Source: Balanoglossus misakiensis (Eukaryota; Hemichordata). From it: 64,000 nt of DNA. Position 1 is the first letter of the stretch. Every line of letters begins with the position of its first letter. The DNA lies in NCBI GenBank assembly GCA_040954595.2, contig CM082577.2, positions 14,632,001-14,696,000 on the forward strand. The letters run 5' to 3'. Below are positions 10,641 to 22,356 of this stretch, one piece after another. Below the pieces are notes generated by a model. That model worked only from the letters and a program-made list of their open reading frames with translations, made no database searches and was not told where the DNA came from. A program made the position numbers and the translations under genes.

Positions 10641-10977
10641 AAGGTATAGCACAATCGCGTGTGTACGAGACACAGGCCAAAATGCATGCAACCGGTGGCG
10701 TTAATTGCCCCATAGCCGCGTTTGAACTGTATCTCTCTAAGCTCAATCCGAAGCAGTCAGCTTTATTCCAACGACCAAAGTCTGACATTGAATACACAGA
10801 TAATATATGGTTTTGCAACTCACCTCTCGGGGTAATAGACTCGGCGAAAACAAACTTGGATCTATGATGAAAGAAATCTCCGAAGCAGCAAATTTGAGTC
10901 AAATGTATACAAACCACTGTATCAGGGCAACTGCTTGCACTCTGCTTGATTCGGCGCGGCGGGAGTCGAGACGCGAC
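10641..10977. other. Stretch without a supported gene
   Basis: Short ORFs are open on both strands but have no recognisable domain, and I see no splice-consistent model. The GC content is slightly higher than the surroundings. Confidence 0.3.
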
Positions 10978-11368
10978 ACATAATGTACTTCACTGCTCAC
11001 AAAAATGAAGCTAGTGTTCGTTCGTACACAAATAAGTTAACACTTCCACAGAGCAAAGGTATGTCAGATATCCTTTCTGAAAGTTTGGGTTATACTAGGC
11101 CAAATAATTCCACCATTGTTGACATCGGACCTGAAGCTCCAACACCCTTGGCCACGGCTGACATCCGATGCAACGACGATCAGTATCAGCGTCCCGCTCT
11201 CTCTGAATCGAGCAACACGCAACTAACGTTCAATCATAGATCAAGTCATGCTGCTTCTGGATTATTTCAAAATTGTACGTTTTCTGGTCCTGTTAATGTT
11301 CAAATTGTTCACGATAAGTAGCGTACGGTGGACGAGGGTGCGCCGCAATGCAACGTACTTGACTCTAG
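10978..11368 (+). repeat. Left copy of a ~390-bp direct repeat flanking the Harbinger element
   Basis: From ATAATGTACTTC through to the CTAG that touches the Harbinger terminus, this sequence recurs in the same orientation at 17897-18286, with roughly ten scattered differences. It contains a 112-codon ORF (10983-11321) ending in SGPVNVQIVHDK. The ORF is intact here but frame-shifted in the right copy. The function of the ORF is unknown. Confidence 0.85.
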
Positions 11369-11478
11369 GGGTGCGTTTGGGTGCACCGTTCTTGCGATTG
11401 GAATCACGCCCTCATCGTTACAATACGATACATGTTCTCGTTACGGTCGCCCAAACGAAAACAACTTTGTTCTCCAAT

Positions 11479-13537
11479 ATGGCGGCGCCTGTAGTAAACA
11501 GCGACGTTAATACGAGCGTAGCACTTTTTAATTTTCTTGAAGAAATTCTTCGAGATGATGTTATTTTTGACATCAACGGTCGCACAGTACCAATGGTGAT
11601 AGCTCTTTACTTTAATAGGAGAGAGAACGTTCCCAAAATTATCGATTACGCTGAAACCGTTATTCCTTCCTACAACCTTGATGATTTCCGGCAACATTTT
11701 CGCCTATGCAGGACGACTTTTGAGATAGTTTTTCAAAGCGTTTCTCCACTTTTAACTCTGGCAAATAATGGAGGTCACCTACCAGTAGAGCCGACCAAGC
11801 AGTTTTTAATTTTTATTTGGTATATAAGTAACAGGTCCTGTATGCGAGACGTTGCTGAGCGCTTTGGCGTTTCAAAGTATACCGTCCACTTTTGTTGCCA
11901 GAGGGTAATGGATGTCTTGTTAACTTTAAAGGTAAGTGCAATGGAAATGTGAAAAAAATAGCGGCTGTTTGTTTTTCATCCATTTCTAGTATTTTTCATA
12001 TATACTGACAAGGAAGAGTGAAAATAAAATCACAGTGATGTACAGAATTATTTTCAGCGAAAATAAATTTCAGTGAAACAAAGTACACTAGAGTATATGA
12101 CAATGGAAAAAAAGTTTCTCTTTTTTGGCCTTGGCAATTAACTACTCATTGTGGTTTTTATAACTTTTTCTCTGTATTTTTAATACGTTTTATGTGTAAG
12201 GCATTAACTATATTTGTTCCTCGGATGTTTTTTGCCAAAATAAATTAAATAAATTATTATTTTACAATTTTGTTTAATGTATCAAACACACTTTCCTTTC
12301 CAAACCCTTAAAAATATATTGAAATGACCAGTATTTTACTGAACATACACATGTATTTTTTACGTTTCATTGACACAGGACATGGTCATCTTTTATAGAA
12401 TATACAGGTTATCAATGTGGTGATTCTCTGTGTTACCTGTGTTTTTTTTAACACCAGAGTAGATTATTTACCACTTTGGATAGAGATATAGTGATGTGCC
12501 AAAGTATTCCCAAGCCAAACTGTGTTTACTTGAAGTAATACTTGAGAGGTGAAATAGAAGATAATACAGTAGGCAGCTATAGCTTGATGTCCTGCTGCAT
12601 TATTTTCTATTTCACTGAACTGCTTGCAGTAAGAAAACAATCTGGCATAGGAAGTTACTTTGCTAAATTAGTCAAATGGTAAGTAACCTACTTTGGTGTT
12701 ACAAAAAACCCACATCCCTTGGGATGCGCCAAATGCAGTGACATCAAATAATTTAATAATCCATTTGGTGGAATGCCCCAGGTTTCTTAACATAATGCGT
12801 TTGTGTTTTTATTGATAACTTTGTTTTCTTTTGTATTATTTTGACAGAATCAGGTTATTGAATGGCCAGACAATGACAGGATGACTGACATTGCCACATC
12901 TATCCAGCGACAGAAGAGAGTGCCAGGAGTAGTTGGATTGATCGATGGCACACATATCAGGATCACAAATCTACCAGGTCAAGATGGTGATTACATCAAC
13001 AGGAAAGGCTACGCATCTGTACAACTTCAGCTAGTTGTTGATGATCATATGATAATCAATGATGCTTTTGTTGGCTGGCCAGGTTCAACTCACGATGCTT
13101 GTGTGCTTCGTAATTCTGAATTTTACTCTACAGCAGCCCAACGTATACCAGAAGGGATGTACATTATAGGGGACAGTGCGTATCCATTGCAACCATGGCT
13201 GATGACACCATTTAGAGATACGGGTCACTTGCAACAAGCACAGAGACACTACAACAGAGTAATAAGTTCTACGCGTCAAGTTGTTGAAAGGGCTATCGGT
13301 CATATAAAGGGACGTTTTCGTAGGCTGCAAGAAATAAGCAGCCCCCATATTTCTACTGTATGTAAAATGGTCATGTGTGCATGTATTTTACATAATTTCT
13401 GCGTAATGACCGATGATGATATCGAAACATACATCAATTTAGAAGCTGTTGAAGATGTCAATGGGTATGAAAATATTTACCACAATAATGAAAATGGTGT
13501 AATTCTCCGTGATAGAATTGTTCAAATTATCCAGTAA
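11479..13537 (+). CDS. Harbinger transposase (HARBI1-like, DDE_Tnp_4)
   Basis: There are two exons: 11479-11931 (151 codons, donor gtaagt) and 12848-13537 (229 codons plus stop, acceptor gacag), joined in phase 0 to give about 380 residues. Exon 1 carries the N-terminal region with the helix-turn-helix-like segment MRDVAERFGVSKYTVHFCC. Exon 2 carries the DDE nuclease: D in GLIDGTHI, D in IGDSAYP and E in QVVERAIGHIK. Length and motifs match active Harbinger transposases and vertebrate HARBI1. The protein needs the Myb-like partner for nuclear import and end binding in the characterised Harbinger systems. No stop or frameshift is seen, so it may be functional. The intron of about 0.9 kb is AT-rich and has no other feature. 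Confidence 0.88.
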
Positions 13538-13635
13538 AAAATATAATGAATAAATGTATGAAATGAATGATGTCTAAGCTTTTAAGGCAAATGTTTACTA
13601 TTTATTCTGTTGCAGTTTTAATTTGTACATGTCTT

Positions 13636-14620
13636 TAAAGGGAAAGGATACCGAGCAATTTTATGTTCAGCAATAAAAATCTATGAAAAACTGGTGCAAA
13701 ATCTGTCCTTGTTATTAATTTTCACTTACTAAGGCTGCATTCACAAACACCTCTGGAGGGGGGGGGCAGGAGAATTGAGGGGGGGGGGATTTGAAAAAAT
13801 TAAGGGTATGTAAGGGGGGGGATTTGAAATAATTTAGGGACTGAAAGGGGGGGACTTGAAAATTTTGACGACTAAATATTTATTTTGAGTCCACAAAAAT
13901 GCAGTTTCGCGCCCTTTATTTTACAAAATTTTCTAATGTGGGAGGGGGACACCTCCTCCCACACCCACCCCCTCCATTCATCAACACCATTCAATCATTG
14001 ACTGGTTTATCTAGTGTCCCAGGTCAGGGGACTTGCCCCCACCCATGATAACTTTGAGCGGTGACGGTTAAATTTGTCCTCCCAAACATACCGGTAGTTG
14101 AGTTAATTTGCTTTTGCCGGGTTCATTAAAAGGCAGCTTTGAGCTCTGTTTTTTATAAAATTTTCTTACGTGGGAGGGGGACACCCCCTCCCAAACCCAC
14201 CCCCTTCAATTCTCGGTTTACAATGTCTCCCAACACAGAATACAAATACTTAAAAAATTACAAACAATGTTCAGTTTTAATACCCACTGATGAGGGGAAA
14301 CATCAGTTTCAAATTCTTTTCATTGGAGCGCAGTTTTTCTTTTTTACATAATAGATAGGTGATGTGTTTTGCTCTGTGAAAGAAAATGGGGGGGGGGGGA
14401 TTTCAAAATTTTGGCAGTTCGGAAGGGGGGATTTGAAAATATTGGCAGTTCGGAAGGGGGGCATGTGAAAATTAGCGGTAAAAAAAATTGAATTCTCCCG
14501 CCCCCCCCCCCCCCCTCCAGAGGTGTTTGTGAATGCAGCCTAATAGCACAATGGCACCCATTTGAAAACCTTTGATTATAGGCAGAAGTGACGTAAAAAT
14601 GCAAAAATGTCTTGCCCATA
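13636..14620. repeat. Interrupted copy of a second MITE-like repeat
   Basis: The flanks of the nested MITE (13636-13732 and 14541-14620) join to give a sequence that matches both arms of the fold-back at 15697-15976. Shared segments include CTATGAAAAACTGGTG and GGCACCCATTTGAAA. The MITE at 13733-14540 therefore jumped into an older repeat. Confidence 0.6.
13733..14540. mobile_element. Nested fold-back MITE with TAA target duplication
   Basis: Inverted ends (GGCTGCATTCACAAACACCT and its complement) are flanked on both sides by TAA, the pattern of non-autonomous PIF/Harbinger elements. The interior is made of G-runs or C-runs, repeats of GGGGGGATTTGAAA and two copies of a GGGAGGGGGACACC block (about 13939 and 14171). 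No coding capacity is seen. Confidence 0.8.
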
Positions 14621-15111
14621 TACATGGTATGAGTTGAATTGTAGCAACCAGTGAGTTTAACAACAATTTAAAAAAATTCTCCAAAATGCCACAAGCAAGC
14701 AACCTCGTCACTCTTAAATATTTCAAAGTCTGAACGCATTATAAATTTTTTTTGTTGAACAAGAGAAGTCTTCCAATTTTAGAAGTTTGAGGAAAAAATG
14801 CATTGTAACACCAACTGGATGCAACACAGTATATACTTTAAAAATAGTGACAATTGTCATTGTAGCTACTATAGTCATGCATGGTTGTCAAATAAAATTA
14901 TTGAAATCAACAATTTTGCAGTTTCATATAATTCTAAGAGTCAAAAACTCTCAAAGTTTAAAAAATACCAAATCATTTGTTTAACATTTTTCAAGCTGTT
15001 TTTTGTTAACAGTAAATATAACAAGCGGCCTAGTGACTCTGTCTCTTTAGTGATACCACACTCTGCTGTCACTGTGTGGTTAATTTTTGCTTTTAAAAAT
15101 TTATGTGATTT

Positions 15112-17364
15112 TCATTTGTCAAGAATATTCAGTAGTCTATCAAATCTGGCCATTTTTTCATTTTGAAGTTTTCTCTGAAACTCCTCTTGTCTTGCGACAA
15201 CTTTTTTATTTTGCTCCTGAAATGATGATAACCATGTCATCAACTGTCCAACATTAGAGCGCTTATTTCGTTTTCTTGATTTTGTCAGAGATTTCTCTCT
15301 ATCATGATCACTATCAACGTCATCATCTTGGTTCATGTTCAACTGACGACCACCATCATTCGCTGCCACCGAGGATTCAATGGTAAATTCTGGTCGGGTG
15401 CTTGACTTGTTTCCGTATAATTGGTTCAGCTCTTCATAAAACAAACACGTTTTTTTTTCATTGCCTGTGCGGGAATTGTGATCCACTGTGTTTTTATATT
15501 CTCTTTTGATACTCTTCCATTTATTTAAACATTGGTCGGCAGTGAAACTGTAGCCAGCATCTTGCATCTCATTCTTTATTCTGGTCCAGAGTTGTTTATG
15601 GATCTTTAGGTTTAAAAAGAAAATGTATGATGTCAGCATATTTTTTAACTATAAATAATAAGCAAACCATATTTGATTAGCCAAGAAGGTTGTGTCCATC
15701 AATAAAAAATCTATGAAAAACTGGTGAGAAATCTGTGATTGTTATTAGTTTTAACTTACTGATGGGGCTTATGGCACCCATTTGAAAGCCTTTGTTTATA
15801 GACCTAGATGTAGAGTGTGGGTAAGCCACACTTCTACCAATAACCAAAGGTTTTAAAACAGGCGCCGTTGTGCTATCAGTAAATGAAAGTGAATAACAAA
15901 GACAGATTTCTGACCACCTGTTTTTCATAATTTTTTTTATTGATAAACACATAATTGAGGAGTAACCTTCCCCTTTAAGGTAAATCAGAAGAGAATTGTA
16001 AGAATTGTAAAAATTTGAGTGTCCAAATGTCTCTGAGGAACGTTCTACCTTAACAGACACTACACAGAAACCAAGATCTCCATCATTAAGAATCTGGATG
16101 CAGAACATTTCAGAAAGCAATAACCTTGAATTTAAATTTGATCAACCATTTAGTGAAATAATTTTTTCCACTTTCACAATAGCAAAAAATATATAACATC
16201 TAGTTTACTTTGACAGCATCAATCAGACATATGATTTATGGAAAGCAGAATTTTGAACAGCAAAAATATTTCTAAAATATGAATATGCTAATTTTGAATG
16301 GATGGCAAGATAGATGGATAAATGGATAAACACACTAAATAAATATGTGTCCATTATACAAAAACAGTGATACACACAAATGACCAGATATATATGGACA
16401 GATAAAACATTTTATATATGAGTAACTATTTGCATATGTATACATGACATTTAATTTTGTGAGCTTGTGTACCTTGTGTTTATGAAACTCTTCGTCCATA
16501 TTCAGCCGTAACTGAACTAAAGCTGTAGCTGCTCCCTTTGGCCACTTTGTAGGGGTATCAATAACTTGTTGGTCTGCTCCAGTTTTATCACTGCCATGCT
16601 TTATTGGTACATCACATTGACTTGTTGAAGGTTGTTGCTGGGATGAAGATTGTTGCTGGGATGCTCCATTACTAGTATGTTTGTTGATTTCATTTGCTGT
16701 AGCTTGTTTCATGATACCAAGCAAGAACTTTGCATCTATGGAAAATAATAACATTCACTTTGACTAACAGAATTGCCCAAGTAGAAATACTGAACATTAT
16801 TCTTATGGAAGTAAAGGTAAGTTGTATACTGGACCCGGAGTCATATTGCCTGCGATCATGTTTTGCCATGATTTGTTTTATTTCCTTAAGTCATTCACAT
16901 ATCTCTATAATATCCTCACAGTGACAACAATAAAACAACAATTTTCTCAATTTTGAATTTAATTTTGATAATGATATCACAAAAGCAACATAGAATTTTT
17001 AGTACAAATAAATTTTACCATGATGATCAGTTAGTTCCACAGACTTATGCCAATATAGAAGAAAACTCTTCCCACTATTTTTTACCAAAAAATGAAAAAA
17101 AAAATCTTAATGAAAAAATAAAAAAAATGGTTTGCTAAAATATTAAATCATAGCCTATATCTTGTGATTTACATACCATGACGAAGGTGTACCACATTCA
17201 TTTTCCCTAAATACAACTTACAAGAAAACAAGTGAAGCCACAGAAATAAGAAACAACTGGAATATCATGAAAGTGTGTTGACTTTACTCACCACTTTGAA
17301 TTTTAACAGCATTCCGCCGACCAGTGCGTATTGTATACGTTTTATCATTGTAAACAACTTCCAT
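15112..17364 (-). CDS. Myb/SANT-like Harbinger accessory protein
   Basis: There are three exons on the minus strand: 17364-17292 (ATG, donor gtgagt), 16735-16473 (donor gtacac) and 15603-15112 (stop). The phases are 1 then 0, and all exons stay open, giving 275 residues. The Myb/trihelix domain is split by intron 2: W in TPTKWPKGAATAL, then HKQLWTRIKNEM, then QCLNKWKSIKREYKN. A low-complexity QQQSSSQQQ tract precedes it. The C-terminal part is charged and helical (FQEQNKKVVARQEEFQRKL), probably a coiled coil. In Harbinger elements this protein binds the transposase and DNA. It converges with the transposase gene inside the same terminal repeats. Confidence 0.78.
15697..15976. repeat. Fold-back repeat in an intron of the Myb-like gene
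   Basis: The first half (CTATGAAAAACTGGTGAGAA...) is mirrored, with divergence, by the reverse complement of the second half, which ends in CCCCTTTAAG. The same sequence flanks the nested MITE at 13733-14540. It lies between exons 2 and 3 of the Myb-like gene. Confidence 0.6.
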
Positions 17365-17896
17365 ATTCACAATTTCATCATCACTGGGGATTTGAAAATA
17401 CAAAAAAAAAGTTATATTCACGCAATCGGCTTCAAAAATGAAGACAGACGGCGGTAGATGAGCATTGTTGACAGCAAATAAAACAATGCCTTGTAAAAGC
17501 AAATATTTTGTCAATGGAAAATCAACGTACAAGCTACAAAAGTACAAGCAACTACTGAACATAGCCCCTAATCCACGGATGGGACCTAGCTAGGCAATGC
17601 ATGAAGTCATTTTCAACTGATTCTTGACAAGAATTGGAAAAATAAAATTTCAAACACATCTGATTGATTCGTGTTCATTAGTACATGCACTAACACGTAT
17701 TTCGATTTGTTATAACTTTTTATGTAAAATTACCTTTTGGAACTTTCCGTGTTTGCCGCCATCTTGTTCTCGTCTGCTCCCAGGTTTTTGCAGGAGTACG
17801 TTCTCGACTCGAGAACAACCCTCGGCAATTTTCCGAATCTTAACCGAAGTCATTCGGGTCGTTCTCGAGTCAAGAACAGCGCACCCAAACGCACCC

Positions 17897-18286
17897 ATAA
17901 TGTACTTCACTGCTCACAAACATGAAGCTAGTGTTCGTTCGTACACAAATAAGTTAACACTCCCACACAGCATGGTATGTCAGATATCCTTTCTGAAAGT
18001 TTGGGTTATACCAGGCCAAATAATTCCACCATTGTTGACATCGGACCTGAAGCTCCAACACCCTTGGCCACGGCTGACATCCGATGCAACGGCGATCAGT
18101 ATCAGCGTCCCGCTCTCTCTGAATCGAGCAACACGCAACTAACGTTCAATCATAGATCAAGTCATGCTGCTTCTGGATTATTTCAAAATTGTACGTTTTC
18201 TGGTCCTGTTAATGTTCAAATTGTTCACGATAAGTAGCGTACGGTGTTGAGGGTGCGCCGTAACGCAACGTACTTGTTGCTAGCTT
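17897..18286 (+). repeat. Right copy of the ~390-bp direct repeat flanking the Harbinger element
   Basis: It begins ATAATGTACTTC immediately after the Harbinger terminus and runs to CTAG. It is about 97% identical to 10978-11368 by eye. The ORF shared with the left copy is shifted near 17971 by a small difference (GCATGGTATG against GCAAAGGTATG) and then stays open to the same end at 18237. Confidence 0.85.
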
Positions 18287-18979
18287 TAAATTGATACTTT
18301 GTTTGATAACGGGCTTTGATTTGACCTCTTGCCCTATTTCTTGTTCATGTGTTGCTATTTTTCGACAAGTTATCGTTTTGAACTCTATGTAAATAAAGTT
18401 ATTTGTCAATGCAATGCAGTGTAGTGTGTTTTGTACGGTTGTATTCATGCAGTGTGTGTGCCGGGTACGCTGTGTGTTGGCGATGTGACAGGTATAAATA
18501 TGCTCAGTCCAAGGCCAATATTTCTGACGATATATTTCTCGAAGCTGTGACTTGCTTTTTCAGGCGTAAAATAACCGGAGAATCGGATTACAATGGTATA
18601 GACACATATTTTGATATAATATAATAGCAATAACCCCCGCCGAAGTCGGGTATACACTCGATTTTGGTACAATTCGCTCCATATAGCACTCGTTATTGCT
18701 TAAATATAATGTACCTAGTAGTCAATCATACACATATACACACACTTTATTCTTCCACAGATTATAACAAAACTCCCCATATGTAAACCTCTATTGCATT
18801 TGTATTTGACTCTTTGCTGGTACATCAAATAATAATGTGGTTCTAATAGTGTGAGGATAATTAAATTACCACCTTGTGGTGCCAAATTTATTAAACAAAA
18901 TTTGCTGTAGACGAATAAAGATAATTTTACCATATAATTTTTTTCTTGTTAATTGCTCAAAAACTCACTTCATTTTCAG

Positions 18980-19979
18980 ATTCTTTGTGTCAAAGAATCT
19001 AAGAAGAAATACAAAGCAATGACCACAGAGGAGCTAACAATGTATTTGTGTGGTAGTAAAATGGCAGTGCCAACTCCTGCAATGCACAAGTATGTGTCAT
19101 TACTGGTGAGTTTTTCAATTTCATTTGATAATAATTTAAACATAATAACCCAAATAAGGCCATTAATTGACATCCATATCCATTGCGTATGTATGTATGT
19201 ATGTATGTATGTATGTATGTATGTATGTATGTATGTATGTATGTATGTATGTATGTATGTATGTATGTATGTATGTATGGTTGAGTCACAATAGAATAGG
19301 AACGTTTCACAGCAATGACTAGCGGCAAGCGATAGATGGGAATGCACTTCAGACTTTATTGGTGGCAACTCATACGATGGACATGCATATACAAAGGAGC
19401 ACACACAGCCAAAACTACACGGCTTCGTGCCCTGATAAGGTCATCTGCTCGAAACAATTTTTAGCGGGCTTCACTGTGATTGGTTGAAATCATCTATGTC
19501 TGAATATATAATGAATATACTAGATATGGCTTGATCAATCGAAGTTGTGCTAGTTTCCCATACGAATACGGGTTAAATCGAAGAAACAAAACTGACATGA
19601 AGTCAGAACAATTGAATAACGATGTAAACAACAATAACGCAATAAGGCATGATAAAATATGAATTAATAATGCAATTCACAACAGTACTATGTATGTATG
19701 CATGTATGTATGTATGTGTGTGTGTGTAATAACGTGTGTACATGTATGAATGACATATTTGACATATTTCTTTTTTTCCCTTAGCGAAAATTTGAAAGAG
19801 AACAAAAGCCCCCACCCCCCCCCACCCCCCGCAAAGGATTCTGGTCACTTTTTAGCACCTGGCACATGGCAACAGGAAAACATCTGGACATGGATGTAGT
19901 TGTCGAGGAGGACTGCATGTTCCAGACCCTCAGTGCGAGTACGACTCCCAGACCCCATTATGTTGAGGCCAGCTATTGA
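18980..19979 (+). CDS. Terminal exons of an unrecognised gene
   Basis: Two exons join in phase 0: 18980-19105 (42 codons, acceptor ttttcag, donor gtgagt) and 19785-19979 (64 codons plus TGA, acceptor cttag). The sequence is basic at first (KESKKKYK). It then has a proline run (PPPPPTPR) at the start of the last exon and an acidic VVVEEDCMF segment. A polyadenylation signal CAATAAAG is at about 20053. An upstream exon may lie near 18492-18595, but its phase does not fit. No domain is recognised. The intron carries a 93-bp (ATGT)n tract. Confidence 0.45.
19187..19279 (+). repeat. (ATGT)n microsatellite
   Basis: This is an uninterrupted tetranucleotide tract of about 23 copies in the intron of the preceding gene. 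A shorter, interrupted tract of the same type lies at about 19690-19735. Confidence 0.95.
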
Positions 19980-20294
19980 GTATTATGTATATTGTGTTCT
20001 GTAGTTCAGTTTATTTGTTTAATGTTCAACTTTCGTATTCCAGTGTTTTTTTCAATAAAGTGTTTGTTCTTATGACAGAATTATTTATCGTGTGAATATC
20101 CTTAAATACACACAGAGACACACAAAAATGCAACAACATTGAGGATAAAACACAAAGAATCTGAAAATGAAGTGAGATTTTGAGCAATTAGACTGTGAGC
20201 ATGCTAAAAGTGTTTAAGCTCTCTGTACACATGACTTACAAGCATCACATTAAACAAGCCAAATAAATTGGGTAGTCTTGCCCATCCGTGCTGT

Positions 20295-20700
20295 CAGCAG
20301 GTCTGACAGAACAGGTCTGGTGCAGGTCTGTTCTGACAGGCCTGGTGCAGGTCTGATGGGACAGGCCTGCTGCAGGTCTGTTCTAACAGGTCTGGCGGGA
20401 CAGGCCTGGTGCAGGTCTGACAGATCAGACCTATGGCAGGTCTGACAGATCAGGTCTGGTGCAGGTCTGTTCTGACAGGTCTGGTGCAGGTCTGAAGGGA
20501 CAGGCCTGCTGCAGGTCTGTTCTAACAGGTCTGGCGGGACAGACCTGGTGCAGGTCTGACAGATCAGACCTGTGGCAGGTCTGACAGATCAGGTCTGGTG
20601 CATGGCAGGCATGTCAGACATGCAGCATACCTGACAGGGCAGGTATGCTGCACGCATGTGACAGACCCGGTGCAGACAAATCCTGGTGCAGGTCTGTCAA
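20295..20700. repeat. GC-rich satellite with 139-bp higher-order period
   Basis: Subunits of about 21 bp of the type CAGGTCTGGTGCAGGTCTGA are arranged so that a longer block recurs at 20312, 20451 and 20590, a period of 139 bp. The last block is degenerate. No gene is seen. Confidence 0.85.
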
Positions 20701-21865
20701 TCTTTAGCTGTGTAGCATACATTCCTGTCGGCACTCCGTCTGTTGTAGAAGTTCAAGATTGGCGCCGTCATCGGCTGAACATTGACTTCCGCAATCACGG
20801 CAATTGAACAATAAGCGTCAGAATGAGCGTTGATCGGAATGACATTGTTTTGAAGATTTGAAGGCATGTCTTGAAGTCCTGGTAAGTGTTAAGTTCACAT
20901 GTGATGTATTTAAATGATTATACGACGATAGTTTATTTTGCTGTGCTTAAATCTGTGGAATATATATACTTGTGTCACTTTAGGGGTTAATTAAATTGAG
21001 CCAGCCCTCTTTATGAGGAGTAGGATATACATTAGCTGTAGAATATATACAGGTTTTGTTGCTCTAGACCTCTATGCCAGATGACACCCTGCTCAATGTG
21101 TTCCACACCAATACAAAATACATCTGTATTTTGAGCATTTGAAAGTGTCACATTTATCCACTGTGCAATAGAGAATAAGCATGTTTTTTTTTTTTAAGTG
21201 CGTATACAGTGCTTGGTGTAGTCGCAGCAATGCATTTTAGGATAATCAACAAATTACCTTTTAAACTGACTAATTATTGTTACACTTTACATTCTGTAGA
21301 CTTCCAAAAGAGGGAACGAATCCAAAGGGTCGAGCATGATTATCAGACCATCAGACCAAGGAGCAGAAAATTTGTGAATTTTTGTGATTGCGTGATGACT
21401 GTGTTATACTTAAATTGAATTTGTAGTTGTACTAGTAGTTTTATACTTTAGTATGTGTATTAGGTGTCTCTAATTGTTGGTCGTCTTGCACAGTTGGAAT
21501 GCTGTTGATCTGTTTGTTGATCATTGCCCCCTCCCCCCACCCCCTGTCGATGGCAGGCATTGAGGATGCAATATATATTTGTGTTAAATATTTTTGTTGA
21601 ATAGTACTGAGTTCAAGTTGAATTAAAGCTGCAAGCAGCGTTAGAGGGGCCCAAGGCTGTTAAAGAAGTACCCGGTAGAAGTTGGGAGGTGGTATTTATG
21701 ATGGGCATGGGTATTTTCATGTATTAACATAATAGGAAATGAAGACAGCGATGGATTTGTTTGGTTTCAATTGATAATTCATTGAAATTGGAAGCTGGTA
21801 TTTTAAAATTTAGTAATAAATAAAATAAACAAAATATCATATAGTACTTGAAATCAGTAACTAAG
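20701..21865. other. Non-coding stretch
   Basis: No gene is supported. The sequence AAAGCTGCAAGCAGCGTTAG at about 21626 resembles the start of a dispersed repeat seen in other animal genomes, recalled from memory only. A C-rich tract is at about 21529-21544. Confidence 0.35.
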
Positions 21866-22019
21866 TGTGATGTCCGGGGAGGGGTTATTGACAGTCGACA
21901 ACGACGGAGTTCCACAGAAGTGATGTTTATTGAATGACAACCACGCGGGAACTAACTGTTACAGGAAATCACATATACAGAGCATGTGACAATCACGTGA
22001 TCATGACAATACTATCACA
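21866..22019 (-). repeat. 3' LTR of the Gypsy element
   Basis: It is a 154-bp direct repeat of 26716-26869, bounded by TGTGATGTCC and ACTATCACA on the plus strand. Confidence 0.95.
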
Positions 22020-22356
22020 TCTCCTCAACTTTAGAAGAAAACTTGTACTTTAAGTTTACAACTCGCTTTGGAAAGTATGAAATTTGCCAACACTGTCAAA
22101 TTGTAATGCTTTGTGAATGATCATGTTCTAACAAACGAAAACAAAATGAACCTTAACCTTAACAAGAACTTGAGAACTTCATAACTAGGAAAATACAAAT
22201 CTCCAAAAGAAAATTTGCTCTACAGAAACTCATTCCATGATGTTTGTGGACAGTCTTATGTCAATATAATCTATCCTTCTGGCATGCAATAGTCCTTGTG
22301 CCAAGGAGGTTTAGATTTTATTCTTGTTGAGCGTCTCACATAAGTACTATTGGGGT

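Larger units (their letters stand above)
11369..17896. mobile_element. Autonomous PIF/Harbinger transposon (two genes) with nested MITE
   Basis: The terminal inverted repeats begin GGGTGCGTTTGGGTGC at 11369 and end with the complement at 17896, the next bases also being similar (GTTCTTG). Inside are a DDE_Tnp_4 transposase gene (+) and a Myb-like gene (-), the standard two-gene Harbinger layout, convergently arranged. A 3-bp TWA target duplication, usual for the family, is not evident at these edges. Instead the element sits exactly between two copies of one ~390-bp sequence. An 808-bp MITE is nested inside. Confidence 0.85.
18950..20190. repeat. Segment bounded by a 41-bp near-perfect inverted repeat
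   Basis: Positions 18950-18990 and the reverse complement of 20150-20190 agree at 40 of 41 bases (TAATTGCTCAAAA...TTCTTTGTGT). The left copy overlaps the splice acceptor and first codons of the exon at 18980. The right copy lies beyond the polyadenylation signal. This could be terminal repeats of a small element or a local inverted duplication. Confidence 0.6.

Noticed and set aside
18953-19404. ORFs rich in MYVC or YIHT repeats
   Set aside because: They are translations of the (ATGT)n microsatellite.
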